Notes: generated by a model from the sequence alone, not told the origin. DNA of 64,000 nt from Paracoccaceae bacterium (GCA_022823605.1 JAJEHS010000008.1:248001-312000), one strand, 5' to 3'. Shown: positions 29,007 through 45,428, numbered from the stretch's first letter. Numbers and translations are program-made.

Positions 29007-31124
29007 TTAGGCATATTTAGATTGAATCTCTTCCGAGATATTTTGTGGAACAGCCTCGTAGTGCGAGAACTGCATGGTGAAATTTGCCCGTCCCGAAGTC
29101 ATGGAACGAAGATTGTTGATGTATCCGAACATGTTGGCCAGTGGTACCGTTCCGGCAATTGCCGTCGAGTTGCCCCTTGGTTCCTGCCCCTGGACCTGTC
29201 CACGTCGCTTGGTCAAATCGCCATTGACCGTACCGGTATATTCCTCGGGTGTCACGACCTCCACCTTCATGACAGGCTCCAGAAGTTTGACACCAGCCTT
29301 TTTCAAACCTTCCCGCATGGCAGCACGTGCACAGAGTTCAAAGGCCATGACCGATGAGTCAACATCATGGAAGGCACCATCAATAAGGGTTACCTTGAAG
29401 TCAATGACCGGAAAGCCAGCCAAGGGGCCGGAATCCATCACTGACTGAATGCCCTTTTCAACACCGGGAATGTATTCCTTCGGAATGGCACCCCCAACGA
29501 TCTTGGATTCGAAACTGAATCCCTTGCCGATTTCTTCAGGCTCAATGATCATCTTGACTCGGGCGAACTGACCGGCACCACCTGTCTGTTTCTTATGGGT
29601 ATAGTCGATTTCGGCCATATGTGACACCGTTTCGCGATAAGCAACCTGCGGGGCACCGATATTGGCCTCGACCTTGAATTCCCTCTTCATCCTGTCGATC
29701 AGAATATCAAGATGAAGTTCCCCCATGCCCTTCATGATGGTTTGACCGGATTCAAAATCCGTTTCAACCCGGAAGGAAGGATCCTCGGCAGCCAGTCTTT
29801 GCAAGGCCTGGGCCATCTTTTCCTGGTCAGACTTTGTTCTCGGCTCGACTGCGATCTCGATAACCGGATCAGGGAAAGTCATGGTTTCAAGAACAACCGG
29901 CTCACTTGAACTGCAAAGTGTATCACCGGTAGTCGTTTCCTTCAAGCCAGCCAAGGCAATGATGTCACCTGCATAAGCTTCAGTGATTTCTTCACGGTTG
30001 TTGGAATGCATCATCATCATTCGTCCGACCCGTTCCTTCTTGCCCTTGGTCGAATTCAACATCTGGTCACCTTTCTGGATGGTTCCGGAATAGATGCGTG
30101 TAAAGGTCAGGGAACCGACAAATGGGTCATTCATCACCTTGAATGCCAGGCCGGAAAATGGATCGGCATCGTCGGCATTCCTTTCGATGTTTCGAATCTC
30201 GTCCTTGTCACCTGGTGCAAATCCAACATAGGAGGGCACATCAAGTGGTCCGGGCAAGTAATCAATGACTGAATTCAGCATTGGTTGGACACCCTTGTTC
30301 TTGAAGGCCGACCCAGCAAGAACGGGTACGAAAGCCATTTCCAGAGTACCCTTGCGGATCAGTTTGCGCAAGGTTCCCTCGTCAGGCTCGTCACCTTCCA
30401 GATAGGCTTCCATGACATCGTCATCCATTTCAACGGCTGTTTCAATAAGAGTGCTTCGCCATTCCTCGGCCAGTTCCTGAAGTTCGGGCCGGATGTCCTG
30501 AAGGGTCCAGGTTGCGCCAAGCGCCTCACCGGTCCAGGTCCATTCCTTCATGGTTACCAAATCAACAACGCCACTGAATTTGTCCTCGGCCCCGATGGGA
30601 ATCTGAATGGGGAGAGGGGTGGCACCAGTTCTGGCCTTGATCATTCTTACGCAATTGAAGAAATCGGCCCCGATCTTGTCCATCTTGTTGACAAAAACAA
30701 ACCGCGGAACCTTGTAGCGGTCGGCCTGACGCCAAACGGTTTCCGTTTGTGGTTCGATACCAGCATTGGCATCAAGCACACAAATGGCCCCATCAAGTAC
30801 GGCCAGGGATCTCTCGACCTCAATGGTAAAATCCACATGACCCGGAGTATCTATGATATTGAAACGATACTTGTCTGAAAGAGGTGTTTCACCATCCTCG
30901 GTTCGTTCCCAAAAGGTGGTGGTGGCAGCGGAGGTTATGGTAATTCCCCTTTCCTGCTCCTGTTCCATCCAGTCCATGGTGGCGGCACCATCATGCACCT
31001 CACCTATCTTGTGAGACTTTCCGGTATAATATAGAACCCGTTCAGTTGTGGTTGTTTTCCCGGCGTCAATATGAGCCATGATGCCAAAATTGCGGTAGTG
31101 GGATAGTGGATATTGACGTGTCAT
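29007..31124 (-). CDS. fusA: Elongation factor G
   Basis: A 705-residue translocase GTPase. G1 [13 protein letters not shown] (near residue 17), the switch element [12 protein letters not shown]3 DTPGHVDF and G4 [10 protein letters not shown] are intact, and the C-terminal domains IV-V include GSYHDVDSS-type (here [13 protein letters not shown]) elements. It catalyses translocation and, with RRF, ribosome recycling. Order rpsL-rpsG-fusA-tuf is canonical. Confidence 0.98.
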   Translation of the reverse strand: MTRQYPLSHYRNFGIMAHIDAGKTTTTERVLYYTGKSHKIGEVHDGAATMDWMEQEQERGITITSAATTTFWERTEDGETPLSDKYRFNIIDTPGHVDFTIEVERSLAVLDGAICVLDANAGIEPQTETVWRQADRYKVPRFVFVNKMDKIGADFFNCVRMIKARTGATPLPIQIPIGAEDKFSGVVDLVTMKEWTWTGEALGATWTLQDIRPELQELAEEWRSTLIETAVEMDDDVMEAYLEGDEPDEGTLRKLIRKGTLEMAFVPVLAGSAFKNKGVQPMLNSVIDYLPGPLDVPSYVGFAPGDKDEIRNIERNADDADPFSGLAFKVMNDPFVGSLTFTRIYSGTIQKGDQMLNSTKGKKERVGRMMMMHSNNREEITEAYAGDIIALAGLKETTTGDTLCSSSEPVVLETMTFPDPVIEIAVEPRTKSDQEKMAQALQRLAAEDPSFRVETDFESGQTIMKGMGELHLDILIDRMKREFKVEANIGAPQVAYRETVSHMAEIDYTHKKQTGGAGQFARVKMIIEPEEIGKGFSFESKIVGGAIPKEYIPGVEKGIQSVMDSGPLAGFPVIDFKVTLIDGAFHDVDSSVMAFELCARAAMREGLKKAGVKLLEPVMKVEVVTPEEYTGTVNGDLTKRRGQVQGQEPRGNSTAIAGTVPLANMFGYINNLRSMTSGRANFTMQFSHYEAVPQNISEEIQSKYA

Positions 31125-31147
31125 GAGTAAACTACCCTGTTAATTCT

Positions 31148-31618
31148 TTACCATCTATAATGGCTGAAGGCCCTGTTGGCTTCGGCCATCTTGTGTGTAT
31201 CTTCCCGTTTTTTCACGGCCCGACCACGGAAATTGATGGCATCAATCAATTCACCAGCCAATCTTTCTTCCATCGTATGTTCGGGTCTTTTGCGTGCCGC
31301 ATCTATCAACCAGCGAATGGCCAAGGCATTTCTTCTTTCCGGTCGAACCTCGACGGGAATCTGGTAGGTAGAACCCCCGACCCGTCTGGAGCGAACCTCA
31401 ATTGAGGGTCGGACATTGCCGATGGCCTCATGAAATACTTCCAGTGGATCTCGCTGGATCTGGCTCTGGATTCGGTCAAGCGCATTGTAGACGATACCTT
31501 CAGCTACGGCTTTCTTGCCATCCTTCATCAGATTGTTCATAAACTTGGTAAGGTTCCGATCACCAAATTTGGCGTCAGGCAGTACTTCTCTTACATCGGC
31601 TCGACGGCGGCGGGACAT
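31148..31618 (-). CDS. rpsG: 30S ribosomal protein S7
   Basis: A 156-residue helical protein, [20 protein letters not shown] at the start and the motifs [19 protein letters not shown] and [20 protein letters not shown]. It nucleates assembly of the 30S head and contacts E-site tRNA. It starts 12 bp after rpsL. Confidence 0.97.
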   Translation of the reverse strand: MSRRRRADVREVLPDAKFGDRNLTKFMNNLMKDGKKAVAEGIVYNALDRIQSQIQRDPLEVFHEAIGNVRPSIEVRSRRVGGSTYQIPVEVRPERRNALAIRWLIDAARKRPEHTMEERLAGELIDAINFRGRAVKKREDTHKMAEANRAFSHYRW

Positions 31619-31630
31619 ATATAAAGCTCC

Positions 31631-32002
31631 TTACTTAGGTCTCTTGGCACCGTATTTGGAACGTCTTTGCCGTCGTTCCGTGACACCAGTTGTATCAAGC
31701 GTTCCCCGTAGGATATGGTATCTAACCCCTGGCAGATCCTTGACCCTTCCTCCCCTGATCAGAACCACCGAGTGTTCCTGCAGGGTATGGGTTTCTCCCG
31801 GAATATAGGAGATGACCTCAAAACCACTTGTCAGCCTGACTTTGGCAACCTTACGCAAAGCCGAGTTCGGCTTCTTGGGTGTTGTCGTATAAACTCGGGT
31901 ACAAACCCCGCGACGTTGGGGACAACCCAAAAGGTGCATGGACTTTTGTCGCCGTACCTTTGGCTTCCTTGGCTTGCGAATCAATTGTTGTATCGTTGGC
32001 AT
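31631..32002 (-). CDS. rpsL: 30S ribosomal protein S12
   Basis: A 123-residue decoding-centre protein: [45 protein letters not shown] and [19 protein letters not shown]. The lysines at the positions known for streptomycin resistance (42/43 in TTPKKPNS and 87/88 in GRVKDLP) are the sensitive type. Asp and neighbours around RVKDLPG are intact. It opens the str operon after a 556-bp gap from rpoC. Confidence 0.97.
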   Translation of the reverse strand: MPTIQQLIRKPRKPKVRRQKSMHLLGCPQRRGVCTRVYTTTPKKPNSALRKVAKVRLTSGFEVISYIPGETHTLQEHSVVLIRGGRVKDLPGVRYHILRGTLDTTGVTERRQRRSKYGAKRPK

Positions 32003-32558
32003 ATCGTTCCTAAAAGTTCATCTTCCCTTGTTTGACCATGGCCTCAAATTATAAAGCATAAAGAAACCGCTTCGTTTTCCTCAGCGGCCTGTATTTTCAG
32101 AGGAACACCGGTTCGGCGTTCATGCACCCCAAATCTCAATGGCTATTTCACTTCCAAAGGCAATGGTCTTTTGAAAGTTTGTGCCAAGTAATGATTACCT
32201 GCCACAATGTCAACTCTTTAAGGCTAAAAAAATATGTAAAGTTAAAAAAAGGTTGATTTCGGGTATATTAGGGCTGTTTTTGTAAACTTTTAGATATTTT
32301 CGTTTTTAACTTTCTGAACGATTGCTTTCCATTAACATTGGATAAGGGGGAAAGTAAATTCGATTGTGATTAGGGTTAACCAAGAGATTTTGATATCAAG
32401 ATGTTCATATTTTCATGGTTGGTATCAGTTTGCTTTCCTCTAAAAAACGAAAGGGGTAGCTAGCCACCCCTTCGCATCAGATTCCTGCTTGTACAGGCAG
32501 TGGATCAAGAAACATGCCCATTTCACAAACAACAAAATCAAAACAAAATATCAAGGAA
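32003..32558 (-). promoter_or_regulatory. rpoC-rpsL gap with str operon promoter candidate
   Basis: No gene is seen. On the minus strand TTGACA (32209-32214) and TTACTT (32186-32191), separated by 17 bp, could be the str operon promoter about 185 bp before rpsL. The rpoC terminator hairpin is at 32443-32472. A small stem CCGCT/AGCGG (about 32068-32090) lies in the putative rpsL leader. Confidence 0.4.
32442..32472 (-). terminator. Rho-independent terminator of the rpoBC unit
   Basis: Minus strand: AAGGGGT (complement of 32466-32472) and ACCCCTT (complement of 32451-32457) flank an eight-base loop. They are followed by TCG and then TTTTTT (complement of 32442-32447). It lies about 87 bp after the rpoC stop. 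Confidence 0.75.
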
Positions 32559-37095
<4,537 letters not shown>

Positions 37096-37106
<11 letters not shown>

Positions 37107-40100
37107 GTTTTTCCCTCTGGATCATCTTTTTTGTACGGTTCATTTGTCTAAGTTCCATGTTCAGTCCCAGGCCTCTAACCTCCTTGACCAAAACATTGAA
37201 ACTTTCCGGTATACCCGATTCAAACTCGTTTTCACCCTTGACGATGGCTTCATAAACCTTCGTTCGTCCGGTAACATCATCGGCCTTGACCGTCAGGATT
37301 TCCTGCAGTACATGGGCAGCCCCATATGCCTCAAGAGCCCAGACTTCCATTTCACCAAATCGTTGACCACCAAACTGGGCTTTACCACCCAACGGCTGCT
37401 GGGTTACAAGACTGTAAGGTCCGGTTGACCGGGCGTGGATTTTGTCATCCACAAGGTGATGGAGTTTCAGCATGTACTTGATGCCAACGGTTACGGGTCT
37501 GGCAAACTTTTCACCGGTAATCCCGTCATAAAGTTCGGATTGTCCCGATTTATCAAAGCCGGCTCTTTCCAAAGCATCATCTATATCAAGCTCCTTGGCC
37601 CCATCAAACACAGGTGTTGCAATGGGAACCCCATTGGACACAACCCTGGCCGAAGCAATCAATTCCTGATCATTGAGATTAGCCAATTCGGAATTATAGA
37701 TTTCAGGACCATAGGCATATTCCATGGCGGATTTGACCTTTTCGATACTGGCGGGATCTTCCTGATTGCCATCGTGATATTTCAGCGATTCATCAATAAC
37801 CTTGCCCAAGCCTCTCGATGCCCAACCCATATGGGTTTCAAGAATCTGGCCCACATTCATCCTGGAGGGTACCCCCAATGGATTCAGGACAATATCGACT
37901 GGTGTTCCATCCTCAAGGAAAGGCATATCCTCCATGGGCACAACCTTGGAAACAACTCCCTTGTTGCCATGTCGGCCGGCCATCTTGTCCCCGGATTGAA
38001 GTTTTCGCTTGACGGCGACAAAGACCTTGACGACCTTGAGAACTCCAGGAGAAAGGTCATCACCTCGCCTGACCTTGGCCACTTTGTCCTCGTATCTTTG
38101 CTCAAGGGCCTTTAGTTGGAGCTGGTATTGTTTCTCAAGCCCTTCGCGGTTCTTGGAGGTTTCCTCATCATCGAGAGCCAGTTTCCACCATTTGAATTGC
38201 TCGATCTGGCCAAGCAATTCCTCGGTAATGATGTCTCCCTTCTTGAAGGGTTTGGGACCCTTGGCAACAACCTTGCCGATAATCAAACTGTGCAACCGCT
38301 CAAAAATGGTTCGTCTCAGAATGGCCTTCTCATCCTCGTGATCCCTGGTAAGCCTGTTTATCGCCTCTCGTTCGATCTGGATCGTCCGCTCATCCTTCTC
38401 TATTCCATGTCGATTGAAGACCCTGACTTCCACGACAGTACCAAAATCGCCTGGAGGCAGTTTCAGGGAGGTATCCCGAACATCTGATGCCTTTTCACCA
38501 AAAATGGCCCGCAAAAGCTTTTCCTCCGGTGTGATAGGGGTTTCACCCTTGGGGGTAATTTTACCGACAAGAATGTCACCGCCCTTGACCTCGGCACCGA
38601 CATAGATAATTCCGGCCTCATCGAGATTCCGCAGGGATTCCTCACCAACATTGGGAATATCTCTGGTGATTTCCTCCGGACCCAATTTTGTATCCCTAGC
38701 CAAAACAGAAAATTCCTCAATGTGAACCGAAGTGAACACATCATCCTTGACGATCCGTTCGGATACAAGGATGGAATCCTCAAAGTTATAGCCATTCCAG
38801 GGCATGAAGGCGACCAGAACGTTTCGACCCAGGGCCAACTCACCCAAATCGGTGGAGGGGCCATCGGCAATGACATCTCCCTTCAGGACATAGTCCCCAA
38901 CATTGACCAGAGGTTTCTGGTTGATGCAGGTATTTTGGTTGGAGCGTTGGAATTTCCTCAAGCGGTAGGTATCAACTCCCGGATCGGTCGGATCATCGGC
39001 CACGGCATTGATAACAATCCTGGTCGCATCAACCTGGTCGATAACTCCTTCCCGCTTGGCAACAATGGCAGCACCTGAATCAACAGCCACCTTTTCTTCG
39101 ATACCGGTACCAACAAAGGGTGCCTCGGCATTCAACAGTGGAACAGCCTGACGTTGCATGTTCGAACCCATAAGGGCCCGGTTGGCATCATCATTTTCAA
39201 GGAAGGGGATCAATGAGGCCGCAACCGATACAAGTTGCATGGGAGATACGTCAATCATGTTGACGGACTCCTTGAGACTCATCTTGAATTCGCCATCAAT
39301 CCTGGTGGAAACCAGATCATTTATGAAACGATTTTCATCATCCAACCTGGCATTGGCCTGTGCAATGATCTTTTGGGATTCATCCGTAGCGGAAACATAC
39401 TCATAATCGTCGGTAACCTGGCCATCCTTCACGACCCGATAGGGTGTTTCAAGGAAGCCGTACTTGTTGACCTTGGAATAGGAAGCCAAAGAGTTGATCA
39501 GTCCGATATTCTGACCTTCAGGTGTTTCCACCGGACAAATTCGCCCGTAATGTGTGGGATGCACATCCCGTACCTCAAAGCCGGCACGTTCCCTGGTCAG
39601 ACCGCCGGGCCCCAAGGCTGAAAGACGCCTTTTGTGGGTGATTTCCGAAAGGGGATTGGTCTGGTCCATGAATTGGGACAATTGCGATGACCCAAAAAAC
39701 TCCCTTATGGCTCCTGAAAGCGGTCGAGGATTGACAAGGTCCTGGGGTATCTTCTTGTCAATTTCAACCGAACCCATCCGTTCGCGAATGGCTCTTTCCA
39801 TTCGTATCAGGCCAATGCGGCACTGATTCTCCATGAGTTCACCGACGGACCTTACCCGCCTGTTGCCCAAGTGGTCAATATCATCTATTTCACCCTTGCC
39901 ATCTCGCAAATCGACCAATCTTTTCAAACAGGCAATGATGTCACTCTTTTGAAGAGTTCGAACATTTTCGTTTTCGTTAAGATTCAGCCGCATGTTCAGT
40001 TTGGCTCGACCGACCGCTGACAGGTCATATCGTTCGGAATCACTGAAAAGCTGATCAAAAAGCGCTTCGGCATTTTCCGGTGTTGGCGGTTCGCCGGGAC

Positions 40101-42333
40101 GGAGTGAACGGTAGATTTCCAGAAGCCCTGTCTTGCGGTCATAACATTTGTCCAGGAACATGGTATTCCGGATGTAGGGACCTACGGATAGGTGGTCTAT
40201 TTCCAGCAGCGACAATTCTTCAAAACCCTCATCAAGGAGGACTCGAAGCAATCCTCCCGAGGGATTTCCATTCTCATCGAATTGACAGGACAATTCATCA
40301 CCGGCTTCAGCCAACACGATACCGGTTTCCTCGTCGATCATGTCCCTGCCGATATATCGATCCGTGATGCGGTCGCTTGCAACCGCAACTTCAAGCTTTC
40401 TATCCTGTTCTTCAAATCCCTTGACCATTTTTCTGGTAATACGGGATCCGATCGGTACAACAACCTCACCGGTTTCACTGTCAAGAATATTGTCCTCGAC
40501 ATTGACCCCGATCTTTTCCTGATAGGCAAAATCGGTTACCCATTTCAATTCCTCGGGAATGAAGTTCACCACCGTTTCACCCTGATTGGTGCCAAGTTTG
40601 ATCGGAACGCTGTAACCCCCAATCAGGGCTCCGTCCTCGCTACTGGCAGGAATATCCGGAGTTTGGTCTGTTTCCTCGCTCTTCAGCTTATCGGCTTTCC
40701 GCTTGATCGTTTCCTCAAGTTCAACAAGTCCATACAGGAGTTCATCGGCATTGAGTTCGAACTTGTTGTTGTCCAGATGAATGCCCAACTCCTTGGAGAC
40801 AACCAGATTAACTTCATTGCCGGAACGATTGGAAACCATACCCGAATCGGCATTATAGATATTGAAGGTCGGTACCCTGAAGCGCCAGACTTTCTTGAGC
40901 ATGGTTACCAGCAGTTTACGACCACCGTCAGAAAATTCACTGGCCAGATTGTCGGTACCCACCAACTCGGGACCGGATTCCTTCTTTTTGATGGAATTTC
41001 TTTCACTCTTGGAGGCCAGGGAATCATTGTAAACATACAGGTTGATCTCTTGGGTGGAGGGGTCTTCCTTTTTCTTCGGGGCAAAATAGGCAAGTATCTG
41101 ATTCAACGGTATCAGAAGGGACCAATCCTCAAGGTCCTGGATATGCTTGTATTTTGCAGGGGTCAATTTAACTCCTGCCTTGGCCAATACTTCATCGGTA
41201 TGATAATTTACAATGTTGAAGTTTGGTGTGACCCTTTGCCACCTTTGGGGATTGAAGTCCTCGATGAGATAGTGACCACTGGGACTTACTTTCCGGCTTT
41301 TGGGAGTTGACTGCTGTCGAAAGCTGCTTTCCAGGTACTCAAGGTAGTCCTCATCGATTTCATCGGCTTCACCGGCTCTTTCCAAGGCAGTGGAGAGATT
41401 CCCCTGATCAAGGCTGTCATGCATGATCCTGAGTTTGGCACCACCAAATTCATCACTCAACTTTTTAAGTCGATAGGGTGAAATCTTTTCACCGGCAGGA
41501 GCTACGATTTCCCCTGTTTCAGGTGAAATCAGATCGTAATTGGGTACGACATTACGCCAATTGTCCCTTTGAAAGGTAAATTCCCAGGTTGCGGGTTTTC
41601 TCCGCAATCTGAAACTGGTGGAATCATAGAAGGATTCCATGATACTTTCCTGGTCCATGCCAAGGGCAAAGAGGAGGGTTGAAACGGGAAGTCTCCTCTT
41701 GCGGTCAACCCGGGCATTGATCAACTCCAATTCGCCGAGTGCCTTGTCTTTTTTCAAGCCGAACTCAAACTCGATCCAGGAACCTCTTCCTGGAAGAATC
41801 TGACAGGTATAAAGACGTTTGCCGGTTGCATGGGTGGAATAATTGAAAAAGACACCGGGGGAACGGTGCATCTGGGAAACCACGACTCGTTCGGTACCAT
41901 TTACAATAAAGGTTCCGTTGTCAGTCATGAGGGGGATATCACCCATATAGACCTTTTGTTCCTTGCTGTTCCGGAAGGTTTGGTTGCCGGTTTCATTGTC
42001 AACATCATAAATGTTCAGAAGGAGCTTGACCTTCAATGCACCGGCATAGGTCATGTCCCTTTGCTGACATTCCTCGACGTCAAACTTGGGTTCTTCGATT
42101 TCGTAACCCTCGAAGTACATTTCGGTCATCCCGGAGGCATCCCTGATCGGAAATACAGATTGGAACACGCCCTGAAGTCCCATACCATCTGTGTGCTCGG
42201 GTCCTTCACCGGAATTCAGGAACAGGTCATAGGATTGTTTCTGAATTTCAATCAGATTTGGGAGAGGGGCGACAGCGTTGATTTTTTTGTAGGACCTTCG
42301 GTATCGGTTGCCACTAGACTTCATCTGCTTCAT
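37096..42333 (-). CDS. rpoB: DNA-directed RNA polymerase subunit beta (strongly enlarged)
   Basis: About 1745 residues from ATG 42333 (AAGGG eight bases upstream; a longer open frame to 42507 covers the rplL gap and is not expected to be translated). The E. coli subunit has 1342. Core motifs are normal: the rifampicin pocket [11 protein letters not shown]...[13 protein letters not shown] carries sensitive-type residues, and the C-terminal region [17 protein letters not shown] and [24 protein letters not shown] is intact. The excess sits between about residues 222 and 720 (498 residues versus about 115 in E. coli). There the usual two copies of a D-TGE-V--AG--I-type unit appear as about five. 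Confidence 0.97.
40198..41547 (-). repeat. Amplified protein repeat unit inside rpoB
   Basis: About five diverged copies of a roughly 40-residue unit are encoded at 41547-41422, 41232-41107, 40875-40750, 40506-40378 and 40356-40198. Their openings read [80 protein letters not shown] and [20 protein letters not shown]. The first three are preceded by W-R/Q spacing elements (NWRNV, RWQRV, VWRFR). The copies are too diverged for recent slippage. Confidence 0.8.
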
Positions 42334-42463
42334 TGAGTTTACCCTTAATATGATCGGCAAATTTAAAATATGCTCGGAACCAACCAATTCCTTCCAGAAA
42401 CTATGTTGGTTTTCATGTGCAATCCTGTTTTCACCAATTGGTCTTTTGACTTCTTGATTTTCT

Positions 42464-42492
42464 GCTGAGAACCATGAAGCATGGCCCTCAGC
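42464..42492 (-). promoter_or_regulatory. Strong hairpin in the rplL-rpoB gap
   Basis: On the minus strand GCTGAGGGCCATG and CATGGTTCTCAGC form a 13-pair stem with a CTT loop. The two central pairs are G-U on this strand but mismatches on the other, so it is an RNA structure of the minus transcript. No T-run follows. An attenuator or RNase III site in this position is known from E. coli rplL-rpoB. Confidence 0.6.
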
Positions 42493-42525
42493 AAATTGTT
42501 TGTTCATTATCCGATTGAATACGGA

Positions 42526-42912
42526 TTATTTTATTTCTACCACAGCTCCTGCAGCTTCGATTTTGGCCTTGATTTCTTCAGCCTCTTCCTTGGAAACACC
42601 CTCTTTCAGAGGTTTGCTTCCTTCTTCAACAAGGGCTTTGGCCTCTTTCAGTCCCAAGCCGGTTATGGCTCGAACTTCCTTGATGACTGCAATTTTTTGT
42701 CCACCTACATCCTGAAGGAATACATCAAATTCAGTCTTTTCCTCTTCTTGGGCAGGTCCGTCTCCGGCTTCGGCCGGACCGCCAGCAACAACTACGGCGC
42801 CACCACTTGCTGGCTCAATACCGTATTTGTCCTTGAGAATTGTTTTCAGTTGTTGTGCTTCCATAAGGGTAAGTCCAACAATCTGTTCGGCTAGTTTATC
42901 TAGATCAGTCAT
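42526..42912 (-). CDS. rplL: 50S ribosomal protein L7/L12
   Basis: About 128 residues from ATG 42912 (a GTG at 42924 is also in frame). It has the N-terminal dimerisation helix [22 protein letters not shown], the alanine/glycine-rich hinge, and the C-terminal domain [39 protein letters not shown]. It recruits translation factors to the stalk. It lies between rplJ and rpoB as usual. Confidence 0.96.
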   Translation of the reverse strand: MTDLDKLAEQIVGLTLMEAQQLKTILKDKYGIEPASGGAVVVAGGPAEAGDGPAQEEEKTEFDVFLQDVGGQKIAVIKEVRAITGLGLKEAKALVEEGSKPLKEGVSKEEAEEIKAKIEAAGAVVEIK

Positions 42913-42975
42913 TTTAGATTCCACTTCTTTAATTGTGTCTCAATGCATGTTAAAGTCTTCAACATACGCGTATGC

Positions 42976-43491
42976 CTATGCAGCCTCCCTCTCTTCCAAT
43001 GTTGTAAGCACGGAAGCAAGGGATGAAGCAGGTGCGCCAATTGCACCCAGCAAGGTTGCTCCCGGGGATCCAATACACGATACTACCGATGCAATCAGAT
43101 CCTCTCTTGATGGCATGCTTGCCACCGCCTCGATGCCCTTGGGATCAAGGATGGAAGAACCGACAGCACCTCCAAGAACGACAAAGTTCTTGTTATTGGA
43201 AGCAAAGTCTTTTGAAACCTTGGAAGCCACCGTTGGATCTTCCGAGTAAGCGAGAAGGGTCATTCCAGTCAGAAGTGAACCAACCTTTTCACACGGGGAT
43301 CCCTGCAGGGCTATTTTTGACAACCTGTTCTTGGCAACACGAACAAAACCGCCGGCTTCACGCATCAGAGAACGGAGATTCTCCATTTCTGGTACGGTCA
43401 TGCCTTCGTATTTGGCGACTACCACCACACCTGAGCTCTCGAAGATTTGGCCGATTTCGGCGACCACTTTTTCCTTTCGGGCTCTATCCAC
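42976..43491 (-). CDS. rplJ: 50S ribosomal protein L10
   Basis: A 171-residue stalk base protein (GTG start). Features: [42 protein letters not shown], and a C-terminal helix that anchors L7/L12 dimers. L10 (with L7/L12) represses its own translation in E. coli through a leader RNA; a 253-bp leader-like gap lies upstream here. Confidence 0.95.
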   Translation of the reverse strand: MDRARKEKVVAEIGQIFESSGVVVVAKYEGMTVPEMENLRSLMREAGGFVRVAKNRLSKIALQGSPCEKVGSLLTGMTLLAYSEDPTVASKVSKDFASNNKNFVVLGGAVGSSILDPKGIEAVASMPSREDLIASVVSCIGSPGATLLGAIGAPASSLASVLTTLEEREAA

Positions 43492-43744
43492 AGGTTTGCT
43501 CCAAGTTTAGAAAGAAAAAATCTTTCCGGTTAAAGTTGACCGAGCAATGCTCGATAGATTAGTCCTTGACTTCCAGGAACCAACAGCTTCCTTCACGCCG
43601 AAACACGCGAAGTGAATCCATTTTTTCCCATCTCAGGCAGGATTTGCATGCGTCGTTTCCTCTGCACAACCCACCGTCTCGGACGGTTACACGGATACAA
43701 GTACCCGTGATCTCGGGTCTTAATCTTAAGACCAAAGAATCTCT
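43492..43744 (-). promoter_or_regulatory. rplA-rplJ gap, probable L10 autoregulatory leader
   Basis: A gene-free 253-bp gap exactly where L10 leaders are found. On the minus strand it contains CCGTCCGAGACGG (a small stem-loop) and several G-rich and A-rich unpaired stretches that fit the L10 leader architecture. A covariance-model match could not be run, so this is inference from position and appearance. Confidence 0.5.
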
Positions 43745-44443
43745 TTAATTTCCCCCGGCGGAAGCAATTTCAACTTCCACCCCAGGCCCCATGGTGGAGC
43801 TGAGGGAAATGCGTTTGACATATTTTCCCTTGGCGCCGGCAGGTTTTGCCCTGTTTACAGCACCAACGAAGGCAGTTACATTTTCCACCAATTGTTCTTC
43901 ATTGAATGACGCCTTGCCAATTCCGGCATGAATGATACCCGTTTTATCAACACGAAACTGAATTTCGCCTCCCTTGGCATTGGTGATGGCTTCCTTGAGG
44001 TTGGGAGTAACCGTTCCAACCCGGGGGTTGGGCATCAGGTTGCGAGGTCCCAGTATCTTGCCCAGACGACCGACCAAGGGCATCATGTCCGGGGTTGCTA
44101 TACAACGGTCAAAATCAATATTGCCACCCTGAATGGATTCCACCAGATCTTCGGCACCAACCACATCGGCACCGGCATCCCTGGCTTCCTCAGCCTTTTG
44201 ATCTCTCGCGAAAACGGCAATCCTTATCTTTTTCCCAGTACCATTTGGCAGATTGACGGTTCCCCGAACCATTTGATCCGCATGACGGGGATCCACACCG
44301 AGATTGATGGCGATTTCCAGAGTTTCGTCAAACTTGGCCGTAGCACTTTCCCGAACGAGTTTAACTGCGTCCTGAACTGAATTGGCCTGAAGGCCGGTTA
44401 CTTTTTTCCGTGCTTCCTTTATACGTTTTCCAGTACGAGCCAT
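43745..44443 (-). CDS. rplA: 50S ribosomal protein L1
   Basis: A 232-residue two-domain protein of the L1 stalk: [35 protein letters not shown] near the N-terminus and the conserved [23 protein letters not shown]. It binds 23S helices 76-78 and moves deacylated tRNA from the E site. Three bases separate it from rplK. Confidence 0.97.
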   Translation of the reverse strand: MARTGKRIKEARKKVTGLQANSVQDAVKLVRESATAKFDETLEIAINLGVDPRHADQMVRGTVNLPNGTGKKIRIAVFARDQKAEEARDAGADVVGAEDLVESIQGGNIDFDRCIATPDMMPLVGRLGKILGPRNLMPNPRVGTVTPNLKEAITNAKGGEIQFRVDKTGIIHAGIGKASFNEEQLVENVTAFVGAVNRAKPAGAKGKYVKRISLSSTMGPGVEVEIASAGGN

Positions 44444-44446
44444 TTG

Positions 44447-44875
44447 TTAGCCTTTCACTTCGATACCAAGGGATTTTGCTGATCCCATAATAATATTCAT
44501 TGCACCTTCAACTGAGACGGCGTTCAAATCCTTCATTTTCAACTCGGCAATTTCCCTGAGTTGCTTGGTCGTAATTGATCCAATGGTTTCCCTGCCTGGT
44601 GTACTTGCACCCGAATCCAAATTGGCAGCCTTTTTCAGATAATATGAGGCTGGAGCAGTCTTGACTTGGATGGAAAGGGATTTATCCTGATAATAGGAAA
44701 TTATGGTAGGACAGGGTACTCCAGGTTCCAAATCTGCCGTCTGAGCATTGAAGGACTTGCAAAAGGCCATGATGTTCAATCCTCTCTGACCCAGTACCGG
44801 TCCAACGGGTGGTGCGGGCGAGGCCTTGCCTGCGGGCACCTGGATTTTAATTTGACCTGCTAATTTTTTTGCCAT
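44447..44875 (-). CDS. rplK: 50S ribosomal protein L11
   Basis: A 142-residue protein, [36 protein letters not shown] at the start with the proline-rich linker and GTPase-centre C-domain. It is a target of thiostrepton-class antibiotics and a stringent response component. It is 20 bp after nusG. Confidence 0.97.
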   Translation of the reverse strand: MAKKLAGQIKIQVPAGKASPAPPVGPVLGQRGLNIMAFCKSFNAQTADLEPGVPCPTIISYYQDKSLSIQVKTAPASYYLKKAANLDSGASTPGRETIGSITTKQLREIAELKMKDLNAVSVEGAMNIIMGSAKSLGIEVKG

Positions 44876-44894
44876 GGTGATACTCTAAATTAAA

Positions 44895-45428
44895 TTAATT
44901 ATCCTTGGTTACCTGATCAAAACTCAATTCGGTCTGCGTAACCCGACCGAAAATTGACACACCGATAATGACTCTGGAATTATCATTATCAACATCCTCA
45001 ACCATACCGTTCCAGCCTTCAAACGGTCCATCCGTTACCAAAACCTTGTCACCCACTTCAAAGGTAATCAGGGCCCTTGGCTGAATTTGTCCCTCACTGG
45101 CCCGGTTAAGTATGTCATTGACCTCGTTTTCATTGAGGGCTGAAGGATTTCCCCGTGGTCCCAGAAAACCCGCAACACGGTTAATTTCATTGATGAGATG
45201 ATAGGCTTCATGCGACATTTCCATCCTGATCAGGACATAACCCGGCATGAATCTTCGTTCCCGCTCCGCCCTTTTTCCCCGTCGAATTTCGACAACATTT
45301 TCGACCGGTACCACAATTTCCTGTATGGAATCGGACAAGCCAGCTTTATCAGCATTTGCCCTGATCGTTTCGGCGACCTTCTTTTCATAGTTGGAGGCTA
45401 CACTTATTGAATACCAACGGTGAGTCAC
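44895..45428 (-). CDS. nusG: Transcription termination/antitermination protein NusG
   Basis: A 177-residue protein with the NGN domain (MTHRWYSISVASNYEKKVAETI, FMPGYVLIRMEMSHEAYHLI) and a C-terminal KOW domain (FEVGDKVLVTDGPFEGWNGMVEDVD). It binds RNA polymerase and couples transcription with translation or Rho. It sits between secE and rplK, but a hairpin with a T-run lies in the 162-bp gap before it, so it may also have its own promoter. Confidence 0.97.
   Translation of the reverse strand: MTHRWYSISVASNYEKKVAETIRANADKAGLSDSIQEIVVPVENVVEIRRGKRAERERRFMPGYVLIRMEMSHEAYHLINEINRVAGFLGPRGNPSALNENEVNDILNRASEGQIQPRALITFEVGDKVLVTDGPFEGWNGMVEDVDNDNSRVIIGVSIFGRVTQTELSFDQVTKDN

Noticed and set aside
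40192-41310. A 372-codon open frame on the plus strand opposite the expanded part of rpoB
   Set aside because: It lies wholly antisense to a conserved gene, no recognisable domain is seen, and it has no ribosome-binding site that stands out. Long antisense frames are common opposite genes with this codon usage.
42334-42507. N-terminal extension of RpoB by 58 residues
   Set aside because: The extension covers the rplL-rpoB gap hairpin, has no similarity to RpoB N-termini, and the ATG at 42333 has its own ribosome-binding site.
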